Positions 1 to 8,181 of a stretch of 64,000 nucleotides of DNA are shown here, piece by piece. A program made the position numbers and the translations under genes. This stretch comes from Streptomyces barringtoniae. GTDB taxonomy: Bacteria; Actinomycetota; Actinomycetes; Streptomycetales; Streptomycetaceae. The stretch is taken from NCBI RefSeq assembly GCF_020819595.1, contig NZ_JAJHNP010000019.1, positions 62,001-126,000 of the forward strand, given 5' to 3'. The notes beneath the pieces are model-generated. The model did no database searches. It was given only the letters and a program-made list of their open reading frames with translations, and was not told where the DNA came from. Every line of letters begins with the position of its first letter. The first letter of the stretch is position 1.

Positions 1-54
1 GCCCTGCTCGCCTTCCTCGGCCGGGACCCAAAGTGGGCGCGCCCGGTGTCCTGA
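1..54 (+). CDS. possible 3' end of a gene cut by the window edge
   Basis: The first 18 codons read open in frame 1 with G/C third positions and end in TGA at 52-54. The tail encoded is short (LLAFLGRDPKWARPVS) and I cannot assign a family. Coding-like codons reappear in another frame from about 90 (MAAGVLEWWRRTGNKVLLSA), which could mean one degenerate gene with frameshifts rather than a clean gene end. Very uncertain. Confidence 0.2.
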   Translation, partial: ALLAFLGRDPKWARPVS

Positions 55-155
55 CGGGGTGGTCCGCCGGGCAAAGACGATGGCCGCGGGCGTGCTGGAG
101 TGGTGGCGGCGCACCGGCAACAAGGTGCTGCTGTCCGCCGCCGTGCACGGTGCCG

Positions 156-650
156 TCAGGCATACAGCTTGTCGATGAACGCGTGCAGATTGCCCGTCGT
201 ACGGGCGATCTGCTCCTCCGTCGTCAGGCTCTCCTCGAACCGCGTGCCCGACTCCGGCACCTTCTTGCCCCGCACATACAGCGAACACGCCAGGTCGGTG
301 CACATGTACAGGCCGACCGAATTGCCCTCGCGGCCCGCCGCCCCCGCCTTGCGCGCCGCCATCAGCGTCACCCCGCCACCGGGATGCGTGGTCAGACACA
401 CCGAACACATGCTGCGGTGCAGAAACCCGCGCTGCGAGGCCTGGAAGCGGAGGGCGACGGCGACCAGCCGGTCCTCCCGTTCGGTGACCAGATAGCTGCG
501 GTCGGGCGCCCCCGGATCCCGCCAGCCGAGGAAGTCCAGGTCGTCCCACGGGCGTTCGCCGAGGTCCCGCGGCACCGTCAGCCGCTTGGCCTCCCCCTTG
601 GAGCAGTTGACGAAGGAGTTGCGGATGTCCTGCTCGGTGAGAGATCTCAT
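156..650 (-). CDS. FBP-domain (treble-clef zinc finger) protein
   Basis: A 164-residue protein resembling the actinobacterial FBP family, named after the zinc-binding C-terminal domain of EF-G-binding/fibronectin-binding proteins. The sequence shows paired cysteine motifs, C-S-V-C followed by T-T-H-P in the middle and a later C-T-D-L-A-C, which fit a treble-clef zinc site. The start is the ATG at 648-650, which opens with RSLTEQDIRNSFVNCSKGEA and has AAGGA about nine bases upstream; the open frame runs further upstream but lacks support. In other bacteria the domain binds ribosome-associated elongation factor G, so a role at the ribosome is an inference. It stands alone, facing away from the PAS-LuxR gene. 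Confidence 0.85.
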   Translation of the reverse strand: MRSLTEQDIRNSFVNCSKGEAKRLTVPRDLGERPWDDLDFLGWRDPGAPDRSYLVTEREDRLVAVALRFQASQRGFLHRSMCSVCLTTHPGGGVTLMAARKAGAAGREGNSVGLYMCTDLACSLYVRGKKVPESGTRFEESLTTEEQIARTTGNLHAFIDKLYA

Positions 651-726
651 GGGAAGAGTCCTTCCGGATGCGTTGCCGTGAACCTGGTGGTCCGTGAAAC
701 CTAATAGGTCTAGGTACACGGCTAGC

Positions 727-1101
727 CTATGTAGCCAAGGGGAGGGCGGGCCAATGGATTTCCGGCAGTGGCTGCCGCGGCGCCGCCACGCCGACTACCG
801 GGCCGGAGCACGCCGACCTCGGTGCACTGATCGCCACGAGCTCCAGGATCTGAAGGTGGTCTGGCACTGGCCCGCTTCGGCACTCCGGAGGGTGCGGGTA
901 CGGCGTACCGGGCTGTGGCCTTTTCCGAGGGTACCGGCCGCGGTACGGCCGCTCCGGGGGCGGCGCCATCGGCTGCGGCGACTTCCGGTACGGCCGCTCC
1001 GGCGGACCGGCCGGCCGGTTGCGGCGTGGGCGTTCCCGGTAGGTCCTCTTCCGGCCCGCCGACTCCGGAGCGGCTTGCGGCGGCTCCTCGCGCTCCGGCA
1101 T
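727..1101 (-). CDS. uncertain Pro/Arg-rich open frame in an otherwise empty gap
   Basis: The gap between 651 and 1157 holds no recognisable gene. The best candidate is a minus-strand frame of 124 codons opening MPEREEPPQA, with a GGGGAGAGG stretch some way upstream. It is strongly Pro/Arg-rich, with repeated PPERPYR-type units, and resembles no family I know. The underlying DNA is low-complexity GC-rich sequence, so this may be a chance frame. On the plus strand an ATG at 754 has a good purine-rich leader, but its frame quickly becomes Arg-rich and shadow-like. Confidence 0.2.
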   Translation of the reverse strand: MPEREEPPQAAPESAGRKRTYRERPRRNRPAGPPERPYRKSPQPMAPPPERPYRGRYPRKRPQPGTPYPHPPECRSGPVPDHLQILELVAISAPRSACSGPVVGVAAPRQPLPEIHWPALPLAT

Positions 1102-1157
1102 CGGCCCCCCCGCGTGCGCCTCTCCCCGTCCGGTCTCCTCCGAGCCTCCCGGTCGCC

Positions 1158-1799
1158 CTACCCCGCCTCCGACGTCCTTGCCTCCGGCGGCCACACCCCC
1201 GGCGCCAGGACACCCAACGCATAGGCGCGGGCGACCAGTTCGGTGCGGTTGGCGGCGTTCCAGCGGGCCGACAGGCGCCGTAGGTGATAGGTGACGCCAT
1301 CCTTGCTGAGGCCCAGTTCGCGGGCGGCGCCGGCCGTGGTGGCGCCGCCCGCAAGCAGGGCCAGCACGCGGCCCTCCACCAGGGTGACCCGTGCCGGCTC
1401 CGGCTCGGGCGCCGCGCTCTCGCCCCGCACCCGCAGCATCACCAGCAGGGCCGGGGTGTCGTCCACGCTGTCGCTCACCGGGTCCGCCGTCAGCTCCCCG
1501 AACCGCTCGGCGCCGCCCGGTGCCGGCCAGCGCACCGACACCTGGTAGCGCGAGCGGTGCCGCAGCCGCAGCGCCTCGGCGATCCGCTCCACCTGCGTGG
1601 CCTCCTGCGGGCGGAACAGCTCCAGCACGTCCCGTCCGCGCAGCCGCCCCGGCGTCGTACCGCACTCCGCCGCCATCGCGGGATTGGCCAGCACCACCAT
1701 GCCGTACACATCGCACACGGCGACCGGCACCGACACCCGGTCGAAGAGCGTCAGGGCCCGGTTGCGCCATACGACCCCGTCGGCCCGCCCCAGGTCCAT
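1158..1799 (-). CDS. PAS domain - LuxR-type HTH transcriptional regulator
   Basis: A 213-residue regulator. The first ~125 residues look like a PAS fold (VSVPVAVCDVYGMVVLANPA, then GRDVLELFRP), and residues ~140-200 are a LuxR/GerE helix-turn-helix (LLAGGATTAGAARELGLSKD then VTYHLRRLSARWNAANRTEL). Start: ATG at 1797-1799 with GGGAGGTG just upstream. No receiver domain is present, so it is probably a one-component sensor binding a small ligand or cofactor in its PAS pocket. It is divergent from the P450-reductase gene, with ~245 bp between them that carry a perfect palindrome, so it is the obvious candidate regulator of that gene (inference). Confidence 0.85.
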   Translation of the reverse strand: MDLGRADGVVWRNRALTLFDRVSVPVAVCDVYGMVVLANPAMAAECGTTPGRLRGRDVLELFRPQEATQVERIAEALRLRHRSRYQVSVRWPAPGGAERFGELTADPVSDSVDDTPALLVMLRVRGESAAPEPEPARVTLVEGRVLALLAGGATTAGAARELGLSKDGVTYHLRRLSARWNAANRTELVARAYALGVLAPGVWPPEARTSEAG

Positions 1800-1994
1800 G
1801 CCCACCTCCCGAACTGCCGAGCCACCCCTCATACAAGACGAAGATCCAGGTCAGCGGCAAACCGTGCGGCCCCGGTGCGCATGGCCAAGACCTCGGGACG
1901 CCGTCGGCGCAAGGCCCGCGACCGAGATTTGACTGCGCGATCGTGAAGTGCCGGGGAACGGACCCGCACCGCCGCTCGCCCACTCTGGAACGCA

Positions 1995-2015
1995 GTACTC
2001 GGTTACCGCGAGTAC
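1995..2015. promoter_or_regulatory. palindromic operator-like site before the CYP102 gene
   Basis: GTACTCG and CGAGTAC form perfect 7-base arms around a 7-base spacer (GTTACCG). The nine-base string TTACCGCGA from the spacer and right arm is repeated in direct orientation at 2020-2028, 17 bp downstream. The site lies 30-50 bp upstream of the ATG at 2046. This is the arrangement expected of a repressor or activator site; the binder is unknown, the divergent PAS-LuxR protein being the nearest candidate. Confidence 0.5.
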
Positions 2016-2045
2016 ACCGTTACCGCGAAAGGCAGTTGCCGCGCC

Positions 2046-5000
2046 ATGTCCCCCACCGCACTGCACCCCGACCCCGCCGGAACCCTGCCCGGCGTCCCCG
2101 TCGTCGACATCACCGCCACCGGTCCCGGCCGCACCCCCCTCCAGCAGGTCATGGACCTGATGCGCAGCCACGGCCCGGTGCTCGTGCGCCGGCTGCACGG
2201 CCGGGACGCGCTGTTCGTCGCCGACGCCGGCCTGGTCGCGGACCTCGCCGACGAGGAGCGGTTCGCCAAGCACGTCGGGCCCGCGCTGGAGAACGTGCGC
2301 TCCTTCGCCGCCGACGGCCTGTTCACGGCGTACAACGACGAGCCCAACTGGGCCAAGGCGCACGACATCCTGATGCCCGCCTTCGCGCTCGGCTCGATGC
2401 GCACCTACCACCCGGTGATGCTCAAGGTGGCCCGCCGGGTCATCGACTCCTGGGACCGGGCGGCCCGGGACGGGCGGGCCGTGAACGTGCCGGACGACAT
2501 GACCCGGATGACCCTCGACACCATCGGCCTGGCCGGGTTCGGCTACGACTTCGGCTCCTTCGAGCGCGGCGAGCCGCACCCCTTCGTGGAGTCGATGGTC
2601 CGCTGCCTGGAGTGGAGCATGCACCGGCTCGCCCGCACCCCGGGCCAGGACCACTCCGCCGCCGACGCGGCCTTCCGGGCCGACGCCGACCATCTCGCGA
2701 AGGTCGTCGACGACGTCGTCGCCTCCCGCACCGGCACCGATCAGAGCGGCGCCGAGGACCTGCTCGGGCTGATGCTCAGCGCGCCGCACCCGGCCGACGG
2801 CACCACCCTGGACGCCGCCAACATCCGCAACCAGGTCATCACCTTCCTCATCGCCGGCCACGAGACGACCTCCGGCGCGATGTCCTTCGCCCTGTACTAC
2901 CTCGCCAAGCACCCCGCCGTGCTGCGGCTGGTGCAGCGCGAGACCGACGCGCTGTGGGGCGGCACGGCCGACCCCGAGCCGTCGTACGACGACATCGGCC
3001 GGCTCACCTACACCCGTCAGGTGCTGAACGAGGCACTGCGGTTGTGGCCGACGGCCGCCGCCTTCGGCCGGCACGCCCGGGAGGACACCCTGCTCGGCGG
3101 GCGGATCCCGCTCGCGGCCGGCCAGGCCGTCACCGTGCTCACCCCGATGCTGCACCGGCAGCCGGTGTGGGGCGACAACCCGGAGCTGTTCGACCCCGAG
3201 CGGTTCACCGCCGAGGCGGAGGCGGCCCGTCCGGTGCACGCCTTCAAACCCTTCGGCACCGGTGAACGCGCCTGCATCGGGCGGCAGTTCGCGCTGCACG
3301 AGGCGACCATGCTGCTCGCCATGCTGGTCCACCGCTACCGGCTGCACGACCACGCCGACTACCGGCTCACCGTGAAGGAGACCCTCACCCTCAAGCCCGA
3401 GGGCTTCACCCTCACACTGACCCCGCGCACCCCCGCCGACCGCGTGCACGCCCCGCTGCCGGGCGGCATCCCCGCGCGGACCGACGCGGGCCCGGCCCCG
3501 CAGACGCTGCCCGCCCGGGTCCGCCCCGGCACCGGCGCCCTCTTCCTGCACGGCAGCAACTACGGCACCTGCCGTGCCTTCGCCGCCCAGCTCGCCGACG
3601 AGGCCGCCGCCGTCGGCTGCACCACCGAGGTCGCCGCCCTGGACGCGTACGCGGACGGACTGCCCACGGACCGGGCGGTCGTCATCACCGCCGCCTCCTA
3701 CAACGGCCACCCCACCGACGACGCCCGCGCGTTCACCGCCTGGCTCGAGGGCACCCCCGACCTGACCGGCGTGACCTACGCCGTCCTCGGCGTCGGCGAC
3801 CGCAACTGGTCCGCCACCTACCAGCAGGTCCCCACCCGCATCGACGTCCGCCTCGCCGAGCTCGGCGCCATCCGCCTGAGCGACCGGACCGCCGCCGACG
3901 CCTCCGGCGATCTCACCGGTAAGGTCCGGGAGTTCACGGCCCGGCTGCGCACCGCGCTGCTGACGGAGTACGGCGACCCCGACGCCGGTAGCGGGGAGGC
4001 GGAGCCCACGACGGCGTACGAGGTCCGCACGCTGACCGGCGGCCCCCTGGACGCCCTGGCCGCCCGGCACGAGCTGGTCCCGATGACCGTCACCGAGGCG
4101 TACGACCTCACCGCGCATGCATACCCGCGCACCAAGCGGTTCCTGCGCATCGCACTGCCCGAGGGCGTCACCCACCGCACCGCCGACCACCTGACCGTGC
4201 TGCCCCCCAACGCCCCTGACCTGGTGGACCGCGCCGTCGCCGCGTACGGCCTCGACCCCGACGCCGTCCTGGACATCCGGGCCACCCGCCCGAGCCGCGC
4301 CGGCCTCGCCGTGGACCGCCCACTCACCGTACGGCAACTCCTCACGCACCACGTCGAGTTGCAGCAGCGGCCGACGCCCCGGCAGCTGGCCCTGCTCGCC
4401 GAGGCCAACCCCTGCCCGCCCGAGCGCGCCGCCCTCGCCGCCCTGCCCGGCGACGATCCGCGCACCCTGCTCGAACTCGCCGAGGACCACCCCGCCCTGC
4501 GCGGCGCCCTGGGCTGGCCGCTCCTGCTCGACCTGCTGACCCCGCTGCGGCCGCGCACCTACTCGGTGTCCTCCTCGCCGGCCGTCGACGCCGGCCACGT
4601 GGACCTCATGGTCTCCGTCCTGGACGTCCCCGCCCGCTCCGGGAAGGGCCGCTACCGGGGAACCGGCTCCGGCCACCTGGCGACCCTCCGGCCCGGCGAC
4701 ACCGTGTACGCCCGCGTCCAGCCCTGCCGCGAGGCCTTCCGGATCGACGGCTCGGCACCGGTCGTGATGGTCGCCGCCGGCACCGGGCTCGCCCCGTTCC
4801 GCGGCGCCGTCGCCGACCGCGTCGCGGCCCGCGCCGCGGGCACCGAACTCCCGCCCGCGCTGCTGTACTTCGGCTGCGACGCCCCCGACGCCGACTTCCT
4901 GCACGCCGGGGAGCTGCGGGCCGCCGAGGAGGCCGGCGCCGTCTCGCTGCGCCCGGCCTTCAGCGCCGCGCCCGAGAACGGGGCCGCCTTCGTGCAGCAC

Positions 5001-5219
5001 CGCATCGCCGCCGAGGCCGACGAGGTCTGGGCCCTGCTGGACGCCGGCGCCCGGGTGTACGTCTGCGGCGACGGCGCCCGGATGGCCCCCGGCGTCCGCG
5101 AGGCCTTCCGCACGCTGTACCGGGAGCGGACGCCGGGTGGCGAGGAGGCGGCGGGGCGTTGGCTCGACTCGCTGGTGGCCGAGGGCCGTTACGTGGAGGA
5201 CGTGTACGCGGCAGGGTGA
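2046..5219 (+). CDS. self-sufficient cytochrome P450 / flavin reductase fusion (CYP102 family)
   Basis: A 1057-residue fusion, the same length class as P450 BM3 (1049). P450 half: I-helix AGHETTS at 270-276, ExxR at 329-332, heme loop FGTGERACIG at 403-412 with ligand Cys410. Reductase half: flavodoxin domain from about 498 (LFLHGSNYGTCRAFAAQL), FAD motif RTYS at 837-840, nicotinamide loop AGTGLAPFRG at 911-920, CGDGARM at 1007. The family hydroxylates fatty acids and similar substrates. The BM3 positions Arg47, Phe87 and Tyr51 correspond to Arg53, Phe93 and Phe57, so a carboxylate-anchoring Arg is kept. Odd: the BM3 NADPH-phosphate residues Arg966 and Lys972 align to Ala974 and Ala980, and the C-terminal Trp1046 aligns to Tyr1054. 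AAAGG lies 13 bases before the start. Confidence 0.95.
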   Translation: MSPTALHPDPAGTLPGVPVVDITATGPGRTPLQQVMDLMRSHGPVLVRRLHGRDALFVADAGLVADLADEERFAKHVGPALENVRSFAADGLFTAYNDEPNWAKAHDILMPAFALGSMRTYHPVMLKVARRVIDSWDRAARDGRAVNVPDDMTRMTLDTIGLAGFGYDFGSFERGEPHPFVESMVRCLEWSMHRLARTPGQDHSAADAAFRADADHLAKVVDDVVASRTGTDQSGAEDLLGLMLSAPHPADGTTLDAANIRNQVITFLIAGHETTSGAMSFALYYLAKHPAVLRLVQRETDALWGGTADPEPSYDDIGRLTYTRQVLNEALRLWPTAAAFGRHAREDTLLGGRIPLAAGQAVTVLTPMLHRQPVWGDNPELFDPERFTAEAEAARPVHAFKPFGTGERACIGRQFALHEATMLLAMLVHRYRLHDHADYRLTVKETLTLKPEGFTLTLTPRTPADRVHAPLPGGIPARTDAGPAPQTLPARVRPGTGALFLHGSNYGTCRAFAAQLADEAAAVGCTTEVAALDAYADGLPTDRAVVITAASYNGHPTDDARAFTAWLEGTPDLTGVTYAVLGVGDRNWSATYQQVPTRIDVRLAELGAIRLSDRTAADASGDLTGKVREFTARLRTALLTEYGDPDAGSGEAEPTTAYEVRTLTGGPLDALAARHELVPMTVTEAYDLTAHAYPRTKRFLRIALPEGVTHRTADHLTVLPPNAPDLVDRAVAAYGLDPDAVLDIRATRPSRAGLAVDRPLTVRQLLTHHVELQQRPTPRQLALLAEANPCPPERAALAALPGDDPRTLLELAEDHPALRGALGWPLLLDLLTPLRPRTYSVSSSPAVDAGHVDLMVSVLDVPARSGKGRYRGTGSGHLATLRPGDTVYARVQPCREAFRIDGSAPVVMVAAGTGLAPFRGAVADRVAARAAGTELPPALLYFGCDAPDADFLHAGELRAAEEAGAVSLRPAFSAAPENGAAFVQHRIAAEADEVWALLDAGARVYVCGDGARMAPGVREAFRTLYRERTPGGEEAAGRWLDSLVAEGRYVEDVYAAG

Positions 5220-5321
5220 GCCGCTTTGCTCAGATCGTGAACTAAGGGTTGGCAGAATCTCGCCTTCCGCCTGTCCGAAGGGGTATGTTGCAGGTCGGGC
5301 AGGGTTTGTGAAGGGAGCGGC

Positions 5322-6614
5322 ATGGCGGGGCAGCGTAATGGGCGCACGGTACGCGACCTCAGGCGGGGCAACCGCACGGCGGTGCTGCAGAAGCTGTACT
5401 TCGACGGCCCCCTCAGCCGCTTCGAGCTGGGCCCGGCCACAGGCCTGAGCTCAGGCTCGGTCAGCAACGTGGTCGCCGACCTGGTCGCGGACGGTCTGGT
5501 CGAGGAGGCCGGCAGTGTCGACTCCGACGGCGGCCGGCCCCGCACCCTGCTGCGCGTCGCCCCGGACAGCGGACAGATGATCGGCGTCGACGTCGGCGAA
5601 ACCCGCGTCCGGGTCGAGCTGTTCGACCTGGCCCTGACCGAACTCGCCCGCACCGAACGCCGGTTGGTCCCGCACGGCTACGACGCGGAGGTGATCGCCG
5701 GACACATCCGCGACGGCATCGCCGAGGTGCTCGGCGTCGAACAGGCCGTGCCCGAGCGGCTGCTCGGCGTCGGAGTCGGCGTCCCCGGCATCGTCGAGCA
5801 CACCCCGGAGCAGGGCGCCGTCGTCCACGGGCAGACCATCGGCTGGGACGCCGTCCCGCTGGAGCAGCTGCTCCGCTCCGCCTCCCGGCTCCCGGACGAG
5901 GTCCCGTACTTCATCGACAACGGCGCCAGGACCCTGGGCCAGGCCGAGATGTGGTTCGGCGCGGGGCGCGGGGCCCACAACGCCGTGGTCGTACTGTTCG
6001 GCTCCGGCGTCGGCGCCTGCGTGGTCACCCCCGAGGTGGAGCACGGGCGGGCGGTGGAGTGGGGGCACCTGACCGTGCGGGTGCGGGGGCGCCGCTGCCG
6101 CTGCGGCGCGGCGGGCTGTCTGGAGGCCTACGCGGGCGCCGAGTCGCTGCTCGAACGCTGGCGGGAGGAGGGCGGACGGCCGCCCGAGGGCACCGACGAG
6201 GAGACGGCGCTCACCGCGATGCTCGCCGCCGCGTATCCGGCCGAGGGCGCCGGGCACGACCCCGTCGCGCTGGCCGTCCTGGAGGAGACCGCCGAGTACG
6301 TCGGCGCCGGTCTGTCCGACCTGATCAACCTCTTCCAGCCCGAGCGGATCCTCATCGGCGGCTGGGCCGGGCTCCAGCTGGGTGCCCGCTTCCTTCCGGC
6401 GGTACGGCGGCACGCGGCGACGTACGCGCTGCGTCATCCGGCCGACAAGGTGACCATCGACCTCGGCCGGCTCGGCTCGGACGCGGTCACCGTCGGCGCG
6501 GCCATCCTGCCCCTGGCCGACTTCTTCGCCAGCGGCGGCCGCCGCCCGGAGCCGGTCACCGAGGGCCGCCTGCCGGCGTGGCGAGCGGCACTTCGGGAGA
6601 GGGCGCCGCGCTGA
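5322..6614 (+). CDS. ROK-family transcriptional regulator
   Basis: A 430-residue regulator. Residues ~10-75 form a winged helix (GPLSRFELGPATGLSSGSVS then NVVADLVADGLV), followed by an ROK sugar-kinase-like fold: IGVDVGETRVRVELFD, then VGVGVPGIV, then the ROK zinc motif CRCGAAGCLEAY near 255-265. The kinase Asp is kept (FIDNGARTLGQ), but the usual NDAN context is changed and the following Glu is Gln, which fits a sugar-sensing repressor more than an active kinase. Start: ATG at 5322 with GAAGGGAG seven bases upstream. It is single and transcribed in the same direction as the P450 gene, 100 bp downstream of it. The ligand is probably a sugar, but the target is not evident. Confidence 0.9.
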   Translation: MAGQRNGRTVRDLRRGNRTAVLQKLYFDGPLSRFELGPATGLSSGSVSNVVADLVADGLVEEAGSVDSDGGRPRTLLRVAPDSGQMIGVDVGETRVRVELFDLALTELARTERRLVPHGYDAEVIAGHIRDGIAEVLGVEQAVPERLLGVGVGVPGIVEHTPEQGAVVHGQTIGWDAVPLEQLLRSASRLPDEVPYFIDNGARTLGQAEMWFGAGRGAHNAVVVLFGSGVGACVVTPEVEHGRAVEWGHLTVRVRGRRCRCGAAGCLEAYAGAESLLERWREEGGRPPEGTDEETALTAMLAAAYPAEGAGHDPVALAVLEETAEYVGAGLSDLINLFQPERILIGGWAGLQLGARFLPAVRRHAATYALRHPADKVTIDLGRLGSDAVTVGAAILPLADFFASGGRRPEPVTEGRLPAWRAALRERAPR

Positions 6615-6760
6615 AGGACCGGTGCCACGAGCGCCCCGAGGAGGGGCGGGGCCGGGTCCGATACACGGCCGCCGCCACGCGCGCGGGACCACGGGGGTGA
6701 CCAGCCGCGACGGCGCCGCACAGGACCGACGGCCTTCCCCGGCACCGCGCCGCCCCCTGC

Positions 6761-6937
6761 TCAGGCCGACGGTTCGTCCGCGTCGGGTGCGTCGTCCGCC
6801 GGGATCGCGTCCTGCTCGCGCGGCTTGTCCGGCTCGACCTCCCACGGGTCCTCGCCCGCGCCCGCCTGCTGGTCGGGCATGTCCCTCGGCACCGGGCCCG
6901 TGTCGCGGTCCGGCTCCGGCTCTCGTTGTGCGGCCAT
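6761..6937 (-). CDS. small acidic hypothetical protein
   Basis: 58 residues, rich in Asp, Glu and Pro and probably disordered, with no membrane segment or motif. The chosen ATG (6935-6937) is preceded by GGGGAGAA at good spacing, which is the main evidence that it is a gene; the G/C third-position pattern agrees. It lies just downstream of the epimerase gene on the same strand, 34 bp from its stop, so they may be cotranscribed. I do not recognise a function. Confidence 0.6.
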   Translation of the reverse strand: MAAQREPEPDRDTGPVPRDMPDQQAGAGEDPWEVEPDKPREQDAIPADDAPDADEPSA

Positions 6938-6971
6938 GGCGTTCTCCCCTCGGCCCGGGCGTGGCGGCGGG

Positions 6972-8003
6972 TCAGCCGACCTTGCGCCCACGCATCGGCT
7001 CGGTGTCCATCCCCGCGCCCTTCTGCAGGCCGTCGAGGAACTCCTGCAGTACCTCGGTCGCCGTGCGCCGCGGCTGCCAGCCCAGCTCGGTCTGCGCCCG
7101 GCCGCAGTCCATCAGCGGCAGCCGCAGCACGGCGTCGAACAGGTGCGGTGAGGCCGGCAGCAGATGCAGTCCCCAGGCCGCGGCGATCGCCGACCGGGCC
7201 GCCGTACGCGGCAGCCGTACCGGGCGGCTGCCCAGCAGTTCGCCGAGCACGGCGGCGTCGAGCGGCGGGTCCGCCGCGAGGTTGAAGGCGCCCCGCGCGC
7301 CGTCCGGGTACACGGCGAGCCGGTAGGCCTCGGCGGCGTCGTCCGTGTGCAGCGCCTGCACCCTGAGCCCCGGAACGTCCGGCAGGAACGGCAGCAGCTC
7401 CGGCCGCGCCAGCGGACCCGGCAGGAAGCGCCCGCCGAAGATCCGCCGCTGCTCGCTCGCCGACTGCCACTTGAACAGGAACGCCGGGCGCATCCGCACC
7501 ACGCGCACCTCGGGGTGGTCCCGCTCGAACACGTCCAGCGTGCGCTCCAGATAGGCCTTCTCCCGGCAGTAGGCGGCGTCCGGCCAGCCGTGCGTCGGCC
7601 AGGACTCGTCCACCGCGCGGTCCTTCGGGCCGGGCGAGTACGCACCCACGGACGAGGCGTGCACCAGCACCGGCACCCGCGCCGCGGCGACCGCCTCGAA
7701 CACCCGGATGCCGCCGAGCACATTGGTCCGCCAGGTGACCGCCGGATCGTGCGTCGGCTGGAACGCCCAGGCCAGATGGACGACGGCGTCGGCGCCCTCG
7801 AAGCGCTCGGCGAGGTTCGCCTGCTCGGAGGCGATGTCGACCGCGGACCACTCGGTCTTCGGCGGCGACCAGGCCGGCGTACGCCGGGCCAGTCCGCGTA
7901 CCGACTTGATCTCCGGGTCCTCGGAGAGCAACCGCACCACACTCGTGCCGACATTGCCGGTGGCACCCGTGACGACGACCCTGATGCCCGCTGCGCTGCT
8001 CAC
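6972..8003 (-). CDS. NAD-dependent epimerase/dehydratase (extended SDR)
   Basis: 343 residues. The N-terminal Rossmann motif TGATGNVGTSVVR (about residues 9-21) binds NAD(P). A HASSVGAYSPG segment supplies the catalytic Ser/Thr region and YCREK gives the YxxxK pair. The start is the GTG at 8001-8003 (VSSAAGIRVVV) with GAGAGGAG upstream; the frame remains open a further 70 codons but that stretch is Arg/Cys-rich and unlikely to be translated. Members act on nucleotide sugars or other carbonyl/hydroxyl substrates; the substrate here cannot be read from sequence. It is divergent from the alpha/beta hydrolase gene. Confidence 0.88.
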   Translation of the reverse strand: MSSAAGIRVVVTGATGNVGTSVVRLLSEDPEIKSVRGLARRTPAWSPPKTEWSAVDIASEQANLAERFEGADAVVHLAWAFQPTHDPAVTWRTNVLGGIRVFEAVAAARVPVLVHASSVGAYSPGPKDRAVDESWPTHGWPDAAYCREKAYLERTLDVFERDHPEVRVVRMRPAFLFKWQSASEQRRIFGGRFLPGPLARPELLPFLPDVPGLRVQALHTDDAAEAYRLAVYPDGARGAFNLAADPPLDAAVLGELLGSRPVRLPRTAARSAIAAAWGLHLLPASPHLFDAVLRLPLMDCGRAQTELGWQPRRTATEVLQEFLDGLQKGAGMDTEPMRGRKVG

Positions 8004-8181
8004 CTTCGGCTCCTCTCGGCACACGCTCCGGGGAACCGGCCGGGTACCCGGGCCCGGGCGCGCGCACACCCGGGCCATGACATGGCAGGTAATCGACCGG
8101 TGCGCGCGATCCGGGGAGCATCGAGGACGTCGGCGCGACCCAGAGCGTCGCACCAGGTCCCCACCGCCGAGGAGGCACCCC

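Noticed and set aside
1851..5000. A long minus-strand open frame (about 1050 codons) opposite the CYP102 gene
   Set aside because: Its product is Gly/Ala/Arg/Val-rich without domain motifs; it is the usual antisense shadow of a GC-rich gene, and the plus-strand frame shows full P450 and reductase motifs.
5221..5321. TTGGCA and TATGTT as a promoter for the ROK gene
   Set aside because: The hexamers are 29 bp apart, too far for a normal promoter.
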